Source: Leucobacter sp. PH1c (GTDB lineage: Bacteria; Actinomycetota; Actinomycetes; Actinomycetales; Microbacteriaceae). Taken from it: a stretch of 64,000 nt of DNA. Under the pieces are notes generated by a model. That model was not told where the DNA came from. It saw only the letters and a program-made list of their open reading frames with translations, and searched no databases. Within the stretch, counting starts at the first letter, position 1, and every line of letters starts with the position of its first letter. Where the stretch lies: NCBI RefSeq assembly GCF_000633415.1, contig NZ_AYMV01000011.1, positions 1 through 64,000 on the forward strand, in the 5' to 3' direction. This document shows, piece by piece, positions 45,631 through 53,878 of the stretch. The position numbers and the translations under genes were made by a program.

Positions 45631-47136
45631 CTAGGCGCTGCGGCGCGACAGCTCGCGGAGCTTCCGCACGCCCGCGCGCCAGTACACCTGCGGCAGCGGC
45701 ACGGTCTTGCCGCGGTAGAGCGACTGGACGGCGGGGATGAGGCGCTTCGTGCGCGGCGTGAGCGCGTAGTGCGCTTCCTGCGAGCGGGTGCGCGTCACGA
45801 GCATGCCGATGTCGAGGCCGCGGCCGCGCACCTCGCCCTCGCCCACCGCGCGCATCCAGAACACCTCGTCGGGGTCGGAGAGCGCCTGCCAATCGAGATC
45901 CGGCGCGATGAACTCGAGCCGTGCACCGTCGTCGAGCACGCGGTAGCGGCCGGTGCGCGGGGCCTCCAGCACACGATCGACGCCGGGGCCGGGGTACTGG
46001 ATCACGAGCGTGCTCCACGTCTCCCCGTCGAGCGCTGCAGCGCGCTGCTCCTGGATGCGGGCGAGATCGAGCGCGAAGTCGACGTCCGAGTACTGCAGCA
46101 CGTGGTAGGCGAAGAGCGGCAGCGTGGTATCGCCCGGCGTGAGGTTCGAGTGCGAGGAGGAGCCGCTGATGCGCGGGTTCAGCTCGCCGAGGTACACCTC
46201 GTCGGTGTCCGTGTCGAGCAGCACGCTCACCTCGAGGATGCCGCGGTAACCTTCGCTCGCGAGCCGGGCGCAGAACCGCTCGACCAAGGCGAGGGTGCGG
46301 GCCCGCGCGTCGTCCGAGAGGAGCGCGGGGTAGAGCTCGCTGCCCGCCCAGCCGCCCTGGTACGCCGTGAGCTCGGGGTGGCCCGTGATCTCGCGCAGCA
46401 CGGGGCCCGTGACCGTCGCCTGCTCGGTGATCACGGCCTCGACGGCGAGGGGGAGATGGTTGATGCGGCGCATCACCTTGATCTGCGGTCCGGTGATCTC
46501 GCTCGCGACCCGGTCGAAGTCCTCCCGCGAGGCGACGAAGTACGTCGTGCGGCCGGAGTCGCCGTAGGGCAGCTGCACCACCAGGCTGTCGCCGAGCCCC
46601 GCGGCCTCGGCCTGGGCGCGCAGATCCTCCCACCCGGTGATCGTGGTGAGCACGTTCGGCACGCTCGGGGCGCCGGCCTCGTTGCCGAGGCGCGTCGTCA
46701 TGATCTTCGAGTCGAGCGACTTGCGGAGGGCCACCCGGGGCATGGCGAGCTCGTAGCCGAGCGAGGCGCAGAGCGCCTCGGTCTCCTCGTCGAACATGGC
46801 GATGACGAGCTTCGGCCGCAGCCCCGCGGGCGTGTGCGCGGCGATGTACTGCTGCACCTGCTCGTTGCCGAGCAGCCAGTTCACGATGTTGATGTTGCCG
46901 CGCGGCTCGAGCGCGGGCACGTTCGTCGGGGCGAAGGCCCGGGGGTGGGCGCCGTCCCAGCTGTCGCGCAGCGTGATGTAGTGGAACGCGCCGACCCAGC
47001 GGTCGAGGCCCAGCAGGTTGGTTGCGGAGCGGCTCACGTAGAAGAACGGCTGCGGCGAATCTCGCAGGTGCTCCGTGATCTGCTCGAGGGAGGTCAGTCG
47101 CGCGCGCTGGGGGGCCGAGCCCGAGGAGGTCGTCAT
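45631..47136 (-). CDS. ATP-grasp domain protein of unknown substrate
   Basis: A 501-aa protein. Its middle matches the ATP-grasp fold: KIMTTRLGNEAGAPSVPNVL, SLVVQLPYGDSGRTTYFVAS (ATP lid), and the metal pair in VYLGELNPRISGSSSHSNL with the following LPLFAYHVLQY. The N-terminus (FFYVSRSATNLLGLDRWVGA) is not a standard preATP-grasp carboxylase domain and the C-terminus has no recognised partner, so this is probably an amide- or peptide-forming ligase rather than a biotin carboxylase. Its substrate is unknown. Start ATG at 47136. It stands alone, between the bidirectional terminator and divergent dapB. Confidence 0.75.
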   Translation of the reverse strand: MTTSSGSAPQRARLTSLEQITEHLRDSPQPFFYVSRSATNLLGLDRWVGAFHYITLRDSWDGAHPRAFAPTNVPALEPRGNINIVNWLLGNEQVQQYIAAHTPAGLRPKLVIAMFDEETEALCASLGYELAMPRVALRKSLDSKIMTTRLGNEAGAPSVPNVLTTITGWEDLRAQAEAAGLGDSLVVQLPYGDSGRTTYFVASREDFDRVASEITGPQIKVMRRINHLPLAVEAVITEQATVTGPVLREITGHPELTAYQGGWAGSELYPALLSDDARARTLALVERFCARLASEGYRGILEVSVLLDTDTDEVYLGELNPRISGSSSHSNLTPGDTTLPLFAYHVLQYSDVDFALDLARIQEQRAAALDGETWSTLVIQYPGPGVDRVLEAPRTGRYRVLDDGARLEFIAPDLDWQALSDPDEVFWMRAVGEGEVRGRGLDIGMLVTRTRSQEAHYALTPRTKRLIPAVQSLYRGKTVPLPQVYWRAGVRKLRELSRRSA

Positions 47137-47261
47137 GGTTCGAGGGTACCCCAGCCCGATTCGGGCGGCGGGGGATCCGCAGAGCCTCGCGCGTCCCCCT
47201 GCCCCGCCGCCGGGAGCGCTGGGCGCGCGGCGCCGCGTACCGCGGCCGGTATTCTTGAGCC

Positions 47262-48008
47262 ATGTCTGTACGAGTTGCGGTGTCCGGTGCGTCCGGCCGG
47301 CTGGGATCCCTGGTGTGCGAAGTGGTGGAGCAGACGGCGGGCTTCGAGCTCGATGCGCGGCTCTCCTCCGCGTCCTCCCCGGAGGACGGTGCGGGCGCGG
47401 AGGTGCTCGTCGATGTGAGCCACCCGGAGGCCTCGCCCGAGATCGTGGAGCGCGCGCTCGCCCGCGGCCAGCGGGTCATCGTGGGGACGAGCGGCTGGTC
47501 GGCTGAGCGCCTGGCCGGCCTGGAGACGCGGCTCGCCGAGCACGGCGGGGCCGTCCTCGTGGTGCCGAACTTCTCGCTCGGCTCCGTGCTGGGCACGGCG
47601 CTCGCGCGCATCGCCGGCCCGTTCTTCGACGCGGTCGAGATCGTGGAGGCGCACCACCCGCACAAGGTCGATTCGCCCTCGGGCACGGCGGTCCGCACCG
47701 CGGAGCTGATCGCCGAAGCGCGCGACGGCCGTGCCGTCGATGCGCCGTTCGCCGAGCAGCCCGCGCGCGGCGAGCTCGTCGCGGGCATCCCCGTACACAG
47801 CCTCCGGCTCGCCGGAGTGGTGGCGAAGCAGGAGGTCCGCTTCGGCGGGCCGGGGGAGGTGCTCACCGTGACCCACGACACGCACTCGAACGACGCCTAT
47901 CGTGCGGGGATCGCCGCGGCGCTCCGTTTCATCCCCGAGGCGACGGGGCTCACCGTCGGCCTCGACGGCGTGCTCGGCCTCGACCGCGTGCTCGGCGGCG
48001 CCGCGTGA
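47262..48008 (+). CDS. dapB: 4-hydroxy-tetrahydrodipicolinate reductase
   Basis: It reduces the DapA product with NAD(P)H on the diaminopimelate/lysine route. The 248-aa protein has VAVSGASGRLGSLV at the N-terminus, DVSHPEA, GTSGWS, and the catalytic EAHHPHKVDSPSGTAVRTAE (usual HHxxKxDAPSGTA, here with Ser in place of Ala). TATTCT (47250-47255) ends six bases before the ATG, so it is probably leaderless. dapA is 4.9 kb downstream on the same strand, with unrelated genes between. Confidence 0.94.
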   Translation: MSVRVAVSGASGRLGSLVCEVVEQTAGFELDARLSSASSPEDGAGAEVLVDVSHPEASPEIVERALARGQRVIVGTSGWSAERLAGLETRLAEHGGAVLVVPNFSLGSVLGTALARIAGPFFDAVEIVEAHHPHKVDSPSGTAVRTAELIAEARDGRAVDAPFAEQPARGELVAGIPVHSLRLAGVVAKQEVRFGGPGEVLTVTHDTHSNDAYRAGIAAALRFIPEATGLTVGLDGVLGLDRVLGGAA

Positions 48009-48481
48009 GCGCCCGGGTGCGCGCCATCATCGGCGTCGCGATCATGAGCGTGCTGCTCGTGCTCTACTTCGTGTTCGCGGGGATCCGCGCGATCGGCTTG
48101 CTCAATTCGGGCACGCTGATCCCGGTCCTCATGGGGATCGCGATGCTCGTGCTGCCGCTGCTCGGCGTCTGGGCGCTCGCGCGCGAGCTGCTGTTCGGGC
48201 GCCAGGCGACGCGCCTCGCCGACCGGCTCGCGGAGACCGGGAGGATGCCGGAGGAGCCGGTCGCCACGCGCCCCTCGGGCCGCCCGGAGCGGGCCGATGC
48301 CGACGCCGCGTTCCCGCGCTACCGTGCGGAGGTCGAGGCGGACCCCGGCTCCTGGGAAAGCTGGATGCGACTCGGCATCGTGTACGACGCATGCGGTGAC
48401 CGAAAGCGGGCGAGAGGGGCGATTCGCGAAGCAATCGCGCTCGAAAAGAACGAAATCCGTGGGAAATCTTCGAACGATTAG
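48005..48481 (+). CDS. Membrane protein with TPR-like tail
   Basis: Not recognised. GTG at 48005 overlaps the dapB TGA (GTGA), so translation is coupled. The 158-aa product has two hydrophobic helices (AIIGVAIMSVLLVLYFVFAG and LIPVLMGIAMLVLPLLGVWALA) and a soluble tail with one helical repeat of TPR type (AFPRYRAEVEADPGSWESWM, LGIVYDACGDRKRARGAIRE). Function unknown; such proteins often follow dapB in related genomes, from memory. Confidence 0.72.
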   Translation: MSARVRAIIGVAIMSVLLVLYFVFAGIRAIGLLNSGTLIPVLMGIAMLVLPLLGVWALARELLFGRQATRLADRLAETGRMPEEPVATRPSGRPERADADAAFPRYRAEVEADPGSWESWMRLGIVYDACGDRKRARGAIREAIALEKNEIRGKSSND

Positions 48482-48551
48482 GGAAAACAGCATCCCCTGC
48501 ATAGACTCGATGCCCGAAAGGCAGGGATCGGGGCCCAGATGACCCCGCGCG

Positions 48552-48569
48552 GATTCCATCGACGGAATC
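48552..48569. promoter_or_regulatory. Inverted repeat in the permease leader
   Basis: GATTCC and GGAATC form a palindrome of 18 bp with one mismatched pair. It lies about 40 bases downstream of a TAGACT -10 (48502-48507) and 50 bases before the permease ATG. It could be a repressor site or an RNA hairpin. Confidence 0.4.
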
Positions 48570-48618
48570 TCCTGTAGCTGACGATGCGCACCATCACGCG
48601 CCAGAAAGCACGGTTGTC

Positions 48619-50217
48619 ATGGCCAAGTATGACCTCAACGCCTCCGAGCCACGAACTCGAACGCTTGACTCGGTCACCGGTATCAGCAAGAAGGGTCTCC
48701 CCTCGGGCACCGTAGGGGTCATGGGCGCCCTCGTCATCGGTCTCTCGGTGTGCGCCCCCGCCTACACGCTCACGGCCGCCGTCGGCCCTGCAGCGAGCGA
48801 GGTGGGGTACCAGACTCCCGCGATCTTCCTCATGGGCTTCATTCCCATGCTGCTCGTCGCGCTCGGCTACCGCGCGCTCAACACCGCGATGCCCGACTCG
48901 GGTACCTCGTTCACCTGGGCGGCGCGAGCGTTCGGCCCGTGGGTGGGCTGGATGGCCGGCTGGGGCCTCATCGCCGCGACCGTGCTCGTGCTCTCGAACC
49001 TCGCTGGCATCGCCGTGGAGTTCCTCTTCCAGTCGATCAGCATCATCGCGGATGACCCCTCGATCGCCGAGATCTCGAGCAACAAGCTCATCAATATCCT
49101 CGTGTGCCTGTGCTTCATGGCCATCGCGACCTTCATCTCCTACCGCGGGATGACCTCGACCAAGATCTTCCAGTACATCACCGTGATCTTCCAGATGGCG
49201 ATCATGATCTGGTTCATCGTCGCGATGTTCATCGGCGCCGCCGATCCCGCCAACGAGGCGGGCCGCGTGCCCGAGCTCTCCTGGTTCAACCCGCTCGAGG
49301 TCGACAGCTTCAGCGCCTTCGCCGCCGGCATCGCCGTGTCGATCTTCGTCTACTGGGGCTGGGACACCGTCCTCACCATGGGCGAGGAGACCAAGCCGTC
49401 GAAGGGCCGCCTCTCGACCGAGAGCAAGGCCGCGATGATCCTCGTGCTCATCCTCGTCGTGCTCTACGTCAGCACCGCCGCCGCGACCGTCGCGTACGCC
49501 GGCCTCGGCGACACCGGCACGGGCCTCAACAACCCGAAGATCGCGGAGAACGTGTTCGCCGCGCTCGCGCACCCCGTGATGGGCCCGGCCGCGATCCTCC
49601 TCTCGCTCGCGATCCTCGTGAGCGCGATGGCCTCGATCAACTCGACGGCGATCTCGCCCGCTCGCACGCTGCTCGCGATGTCGCACTACGGTGCGCTGCC
49701 GCCCGCCATCAAGAAGATCCACCCGAAGTACAAGTCGCCGTACGTGGCGCTCATGCTCTCCTCGATCGTCGCCTCGGTGTTCTACGCGATCATGCGCTTC
49801 CTCAGCGAGGACGTGCTCTGGGACACGATCACCGCCCTCGGCATGATGGTCTGCTTCTACTACGGCATCACGGCGCTCGCGAGCCCGTGGTACTTCCGGA
49901 AGACCGCGGGCAAGGAAGGCCTCGGCTCGGTCATCTCGAAGATGGTGCTCCCGGGCCTCGGCGGCATCCTGCTCCTTATCGTGTTCGTGCAGACCACGAT
50001 CGACAGCATGGACCCCGCGTTCGGCTCGGGCAGCAACATCGGCGGCATCGGCCTCGTCGGCATCATCGGCGTCGTCGTGCTGGGCCTCGGCGTCGTGCTC
50101 ATGTTCGTCCAGGCGAAGGCCTCGCCCGCGTTCTTCCGCGGACAGGTGCTCGCGAAGGCCGACGCCTCCTCGGACACCTCCGCGATGCCGGTCTTCGACG
50201 ACGGGCTCGGCTCCTAG
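48619..50217 (+). CDS. APC-family amino acid permease
   Basis: A 532-aa integral membrane protein with about twelve hydrophobic helices. N-terminal GLPSGTVGVMGALVIGLSVC, followed by ALNTAMPDSGTSFTWAARAFGPWVGWMAGW, and YWGWDTVLTMGEETKPSKGR later, fit the amino acid-polyamine-organocation superfamily, in the branch of uncharacterised permeases (YfnA/YhdG-like). Substrate cannot be read from the sequence and neighbours give no clear hint. A long leader of about 100 bases precedes it and a terminator follows. Confidence 0.85.
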   Translation: MAKYDLNASEPRTRTLDSVTGISKKGLPSGTVGVMGALVIGLSVCAPAYTLTAAVGPAASEVGYQTPAIFLMGFIPMLLVALGYRALNTAMPDSGTSFTWAARAFGPWVGWMAGWGLIAATVLVLSNLAGIAVEFLFQSISIIADDPSIAEISSNKLINILVCLCFMAIATFISYRGMTSTKIFQYITVIFQMAIMIWFIVAMFIGAADPANEAGRVPELSWFNPLEVDSFSAFAAGIAVSIFVYWGWDTVLTMGEETKPSKGRLSTESKAAMILVLILVVLYVSTAAATVAYAGLGDTGTGLNNPKIAENVFAALAHPVMGPAAILLSLAILVSAMASINSTAISPARTLLAMSHYGALPPAIKKIHPKYKSPYVALMLSSIVASVFYAIMRFLSEDVLWDTITALGMMVCFYYGITALASPWYFRKTAGKEGLGSVISKMVLPGLGGILLLIVFVQTTIDSMDPAFGSGSNIGGIGLVGIIGVVVLGLGVVLMFVQAKASPAFFRGQVLAKADASSDTSAMPVFDDGLGS

Positions 50218-50253
50218 CAGGGGCTCCGGCAGCACCGGCGCCAGCGCCGCTCG

Positions 50254-50290
50254 CAGCGGGCCGCGGATCCTTTCGGACCGCGGCCCGCTG
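50254..50290 (+). terminator. Terminator after the APC permease
   Basis: A 13-bp stem (50254-50266 with 50278-50290) with extra TCC/GGA pairing in the loop, followed by TGTTGTATT. Confidence 0.86.
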
Positions 50291-50437
50291 TGTTGTATTC
50301 GTGCGGGCGATGCGGCGCCTCGACACAGGGTCGCGAGGGTCCTGCGGCCGACGTGGGGCTCCCGGGCACGGCTCGCTAGACTCGACCCACTGGGGAGTGG
50401 CGCTCCGTCGGCGACGGGGCGGGATCGGGGAGTCGGC

Positions 50438-51463
50438 ATGCGGGTCAAGCAATCGGAGATGTCGATCGCCGCGGCCGCGTTCCTCCTCTCGGGCACCGGC
50501 CTCGCGCTCCTCAACGCCACCGCGTTCCGGGCGGGCAGCGGGCCTCGGCCCGACCTCGTCGCGACGGCGCTCGCTGCGCTCATCGCGAGCGTCGCGATCC
50601 TGGTCGCGGGTCGGCGCTTCTCCCGCGCCGCGGCGGGCACCCTCATGGTGCTCGTGCTCGTCGTCGTGGTCCCCTCCGTGACCCGGGTGCCCTCCGAGCT
50701 CCGCGCCGTCAACCTCGGGCTCCTCTTCCTCCCGTTCTTCCTGTTCCTCGTCTGGTTCCTGCCGATGTGGTTCGCGCGGCTCCTCGGCTACGTCTGGATC
50801 GGCCTGTACGCCGTGATCATGCTCGGTCGCTTCGGGATCGAGATCTCGACCGTCGTGCTGACGATCGGGGTCACGGGCGTGGTGATCGGCGAACTCGTCG
50901 GCCGATTCAAAGGGCGGCTCGAGCGCACCTCGCTCACCGACCCGCTCTGCGACGTCTGGAACAAGCGGGGCTTCGAGCGCGTCCTCGGCTCGACCGTCAC
51001 CGCGGCCGAGCGCGGCGGACAGCCGCTTGCGCTCCTCGTGATCGACCTCGACGGCTTCAAACGGGTGAACGACGAGCTCGGGCACGGTGCGGGCGACGCG
51101 CTGCTGCGGGGCTTCGCGCGGCAAATGGCGGGGCGCACCCGGCCCGAGGACGTGTTCGCGCGATTCGGCGGCGACGAGTTCGCGCTGCTCCTCATCGGCG
51201 TCGACCAGCACGAGGCGGTGCGCACCGCGGAGCGGCTGCAGCGTGAGATCACGGATCCCGCCTGGTCGTACGGCGTGGCCGAGTGGGCGCCCGGGGAGAC
51301 CCCCGCGGCCTTCGTCGAGCGGGCCGATCTGCTCATGCTGCGCGCGAAGCGCGACGGCCGCGGCGAGCGCGGCGCCCGGGTGCGGCCTGCGGAGCGGGAC
51401 CCGGGCACAGCGGAGCGGGACTCGGGCACAGTGGAGCGCGCCGCGGGTACACTGGACGGGTGA
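50438..51463 (+). CDS. Membrane-anchored diguanylate cyclase (GGDEF)
   Basis: A 341-aa protein. Residues 1-150 hold about five hydrophobic helices. Residues 160-310 are a GGDEF domain with [38 protein letters not shown] and the intact active site [10 protein letters not shown], so it can probably make cyclic di-GMP at the membrane. The usual RxxD inhibitory site upstream is not evident. The C-terminal 21 residues are three copies of a 7-aa unit (AERDPGT and variants) from a 21-bp DNA repeat. TAGACT at 50376-50381 is a candidate -10. The stop overlaps the thyA GTG. Confidence 0.88.
   Translation: MRVKQSEMSIAAAAFLLSGTGLALLNATAFRAGSGPRPDLVATALAALIASVAILVAGRRFSRAAAGTLMVLVLVVVVPSVTRVPSELRAVNLGLLFLPFFLFLVWFLPMWFARLLGYVWIGLYAVIMLGRFGIEISTVVLTIGVTGVVIGELVGRFKGRLERTSLTDPLCDVWNKRGFERVLGSTVTAAERGGQPLALLVIDLDGFKRVNDELGHGAGDALLRGFARQMAGRTRPEDVFARFGGDEFALLLIGVDQHEAVRTAERLQREITDPAWSYGVAEWAPGETPAAFVERADLLMLRAKRDGRGERGARVRPAERDPGTAERDSGTVERAAGTLDG
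51389..51451 (+). repeat. 21-bp tandem repeat at the 3' end of the GGDEF gene
   Basis: Three in-frame 21-bp units (51389-51409, 51410-51430, 51431-51451). Units 1 and 2 differ by one base; unit 3 is diverged and runs into TACACT, the predicted thyA -10 (51448-51453). Confidence 0.85.
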
Positions 51464-52269
51464 GCGCGAACGAGATCCCGACCCCCTACGAAGACCTCCT
51501 GCGCGAGGTGTACGAGCACGGCGATCCGAAGTCGGATCGCACGGGAACGGGCACGCGCAGCCTGTTCGGGCGGCAGATCCGCTACGACCTCTCGGAGTCG
51601 TTCCCGCTGCTCACCACGAAGCGCGTCCACTTCAAGTCGGTCGCGATCGAGCTGCTCTGGTTCCTCCGCGGGGAGGGGAACACGAAGTTCCTCACCGACA
51701 ACGGCGTGACGATCTGGGACGAGTGGGCCGACGAGCACGGCGACCTCGGCCCGGTCTACGGCGTGCAGTGGCGCTCCTGGCCCACCCCCTCGGGTGAGCA
51801 CATCGACCAGATCGAGCGGGTGATCGAGCAGATCCGCGAGACCCCGGATTCGCGCCGCATCATCGTCTCGGCGTGGAACGTGGCCGACCTCGACGAGATG
51901 GCGCTCGCGCCCTGCCACGCGTTCTTCCAGTTCTACGTGGCCGACGGCAAGCTCTCGTGCCAGCTCTACCAGCGCTCGGCCGACATGTTCCTCGGCGTCC
52001 CCTTCAACATCGCCTCGTACGCGCTCCTCACCCTCATGGTGGCGCAGCAGACGGGCCTCGAGCCTGGCGAGTTCGTGTGGACGGGCGGCGACTGCCACAT
52101 CTACGACAACCACGTCGAGCAGGTGGAGCGGCAGCTGAGCCGCGAGGCGCTCCCGTACCCGCGGATCGCGATCCGCAAGGCGGCGTCGATCTCGGACTAC
52201 ACGCTCGACGACTTCGAGGTGCTCGACTACCAGCACCACCCGGGGATCGCCGCGCCGGTGGCGGTCTAG
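51460..52269 (+). CDS. thyA: Thymidylate synthase
   Basis: It methylates dUMP to dTMP using methylene-tetrahydrofolate. The 269-aa protein has [40 protein letters not shown], catalytic Cys152 in [12 protein letters not shown], and [20 protein letters not shown]. Start GTG at 51460 overlaps the GGDEF stop (GTGA). A TACACT -10 ends six bases before it, with no ribosome site, so its own transcript is probably leaderless. folA follows two bases after the stop, the usual pairing because ThyA makes dihydrofolate. Confidence 0.96.
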   Translation: MSANEIPTPYEDLLREVYEHGDPKSDRTGTGTRSLFGRQIRYDLSESFPLLTTKRVHFKSVAIELLWFLRGEGNTKFLTDNGVTIWDEWADEHGDLGPVYGVQWRSWPTPSGEHIDQIERVIEQIRETPDSRRIIVSAWNVADLDEMALAPCHAFFQFYVADGKLSCQLYQRSADMFLGVPFNIASYALLTLMVAQQTGLEPGEFVWTGGDCHIYDNHVEQVERQLSREALPYPRIAIRKAASISDYTLDDFEVLDYQHHPGIAAPVAV

Positions 52270-52271
52270 CC

Positions 52272-52832
52272 GTGGCCGCGGCGCGCCCCCGGATCGGGAT
52301 GATCTGGGCCCAGGCCCGCGACGGGGCGATCGGCCGCGCGGGCGATATGCCCTGGCACCTGCCCGAAGACCTCGCCCACTTCAAGCGCAGCACGCTCGGC
52401 GCGCCCGTGATCATGGGGCGCCGCACCTGGGAGTCCCTCCCGGAGCGCGTGCGCCCGCTGCCCGGCCGCACGAACCTCGTGGTGACGCGGGATCCCGCCT
52501 ACGACGCGCCGGGCGCCGTCGTCGTCGGCTCGCTCGACGGCGCGCTCGCAGCGCTCGCCGATCCCGCCCAGACCGAGGGGTCCGCGCGGCCCGCGGATCC
52601 CGAGCCCGCCCCCGTTGACGCGTGGATCATGGGCGGCGGTGAGCTCTACCGCACGGCGATGCCGATCGCGGAGGAGCTGCTCGTCACCCGGATCGCCCTC
52701 GATGTGCCCGACGCGGACACCGCGGCGCCCGAGATCGGACCCGAGTGGACGCTCGTCGATCCGGGGGAGGAGCGCGTCTCCTCGACCGGGCTCGGCTACC
52801 GATTCGAACGCTGGGTGCGCGCTGCGAACTAG
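52272..52832 (+). CDS. folA: Dihydrofolate reductase
   Basis: It regenerates tetrahydrofolate from dihydrofolate produced by ThyA, using NADPH. The 186-aa protein has IGMIWAQARDGAIGRAGDMP, WHLPEDLAHFKRSTLGAPVI, MGRRTWESLP, RTNLVVTRD and MGGGELYRTAMPIAEEL. A 15-residue Pro/Ala-rich insert (EGSARPADPEPAPVDA) precedes the last of these. Start GTG at 52272 lies two bases after the thyA stop, so translation is likely coupled. Confidence 0.93.
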   Translation: MAAARPRIGMIWAQARDGAIGRAGDMPWHLPEDLAHFKRSTLGAPVIMGRRTWESLPERVRPLPGRTNLVVTRDPAYDAPGAVVVGSLDGALAALADPAQTEGSARPADPEPAPVDAWIMGGGELYRTAMPIAEELLVTRIALDVPDADTAAPEIGPEWTLVDPGEERVSSTGLGYRFERWVRAAN

Positions 52833-52885
52833 GGAATGCGCGCTCGCGGTGAGCGCGGGCCCGCGGCGTCCGGTAGCCTAGGGTG

Positions 52886-53863
52886 GTGGCAAATCAGGAG
52901 AATCCCTTCGGACAGGTACTCGTCGCGCTCGTCACGCCCTTCCAGGCGGACGGCGAAGTCGATTGGCCTGCCGTGGAGAAGCACATCGACGATTGCATCG
53001 TCAGCGGCGCCGACGGCATCGTCGTCACGGGCACCACTGGCGAGACCAGCACGCTGACGGACCCTGAGAAGCTCAAACTCGTCGAGGTCGCCAAGTCGGT
53101 CTCCGGCGGGCGCGCGAAGATCATCACGGGCGGCGGCTCCAACGAGACCGCGCACGCGATCGAGCTCTACCGCGCAAGCGAGAAGGCCGGCGCCGATGGC
53201 GTGATGATCGTCACGCCGTACTACAACAAGCCGACCCAGGCGGGGCTGCTCACGCACTTCCGCATGGTGGCCGACGCGACCGACCTCCCCGTGATCCTCT
53301 ACGACATCCCGGGGCGTACCGGCGTACCGATCACGTACGAGACGATCCTCCGTCTCGCGAAGCACCCCAATATCCTCGCGGTGAAGGACGCCAAGGGCGA
53401 CTTCAGCGAGGTGAGCCGGGTGCTCAACCAGACTGACCTCATGTACTTCTCCGGCGACGACGCGAACGTGCTTCCGCACCTCTCGATCGGCGCGACGGGG
53501 CTCATCGGCGTGACGGCGAACATCGCCGCAGCGCCCTACCGCGCCATCATCGACGCGGTGAACGCGGGCGACCTGCACACGGCACGCGACGCGCACCAGG
53601 GCCTCGAGCCCCTCGTGCGGGCCGTCATGACCCACGTGCCCGGCACGGTCGCAGCGAAGTACATCCTCCACGGGCTCGGCCGCATCGGCAGCCCGCGCGT
53701 CCGGCTCCCGCTCGTGGGGCCGGAGGAGTGGGAGGCCGCACTCATTGAGGACGAGCTCGCGCTCGTCACCGACGTCCCGGGCGTCGACCTTTCGAACTTC
53801 AGGCCGGACCGCAATGCGGCTGCCGGCGGTGCCCTGCCCAAGATCGCAGGCACCACCCGCTAA
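52886..53863 (+). CDS. dapA: 4-hydroxy-tetrahydrodipicolinate synthase
   Basis: It condenses pyruvate and aspartate semialdehyde, the first committed step of DAP/lysine synthesis. The 325-aa protein has ALVTPFQADGEVDWPAVEKH, GTTGETSTLTDPEK, PYYNKPTQAGLLTHF with the catalytic Tyr, and the Schiff-base lysine in ILAVKDAKGD. Two GTG codons are adjacent, 52883 and 52886. I prefer 52886 because TAGCCT (52874-52879) then ends exactly six bases before the start, as in other leaderless genes here. rnj follows 15 bases after the stop, at the usual actinobacterial position. Confidence 0.94.
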   Translation: MANQENPFGQVLVALVTPFQADGEVDWPAVEKHIDDCIVSGADGIVVTGTTGETSTLTDPEKLKLVEVAKSVSGGRAKIITGGGSNETAHAIELYRASEKAGADGVMIVTPYYNKPTQAGLLTHFRMVADATDLPVILYDIPGRTGVPITYETILRLAKHPNILAVKDAKGDFSEVSRVLNQTDLMYFSGDDANVLPHLSIGATGLIGVTANIAAAPYRAIIDAVNAGDLHTARDAHQGLEPLVRAVMTHVPGTVAAKYILHGLGRIGSPRVRLPLVGPEEWEAALIEDELALVTDVPGVDLSNFRPDRNAAAGGALPKIAGTTR

Positions 53864-53878
53864 CAAACAGGAGGCTTT

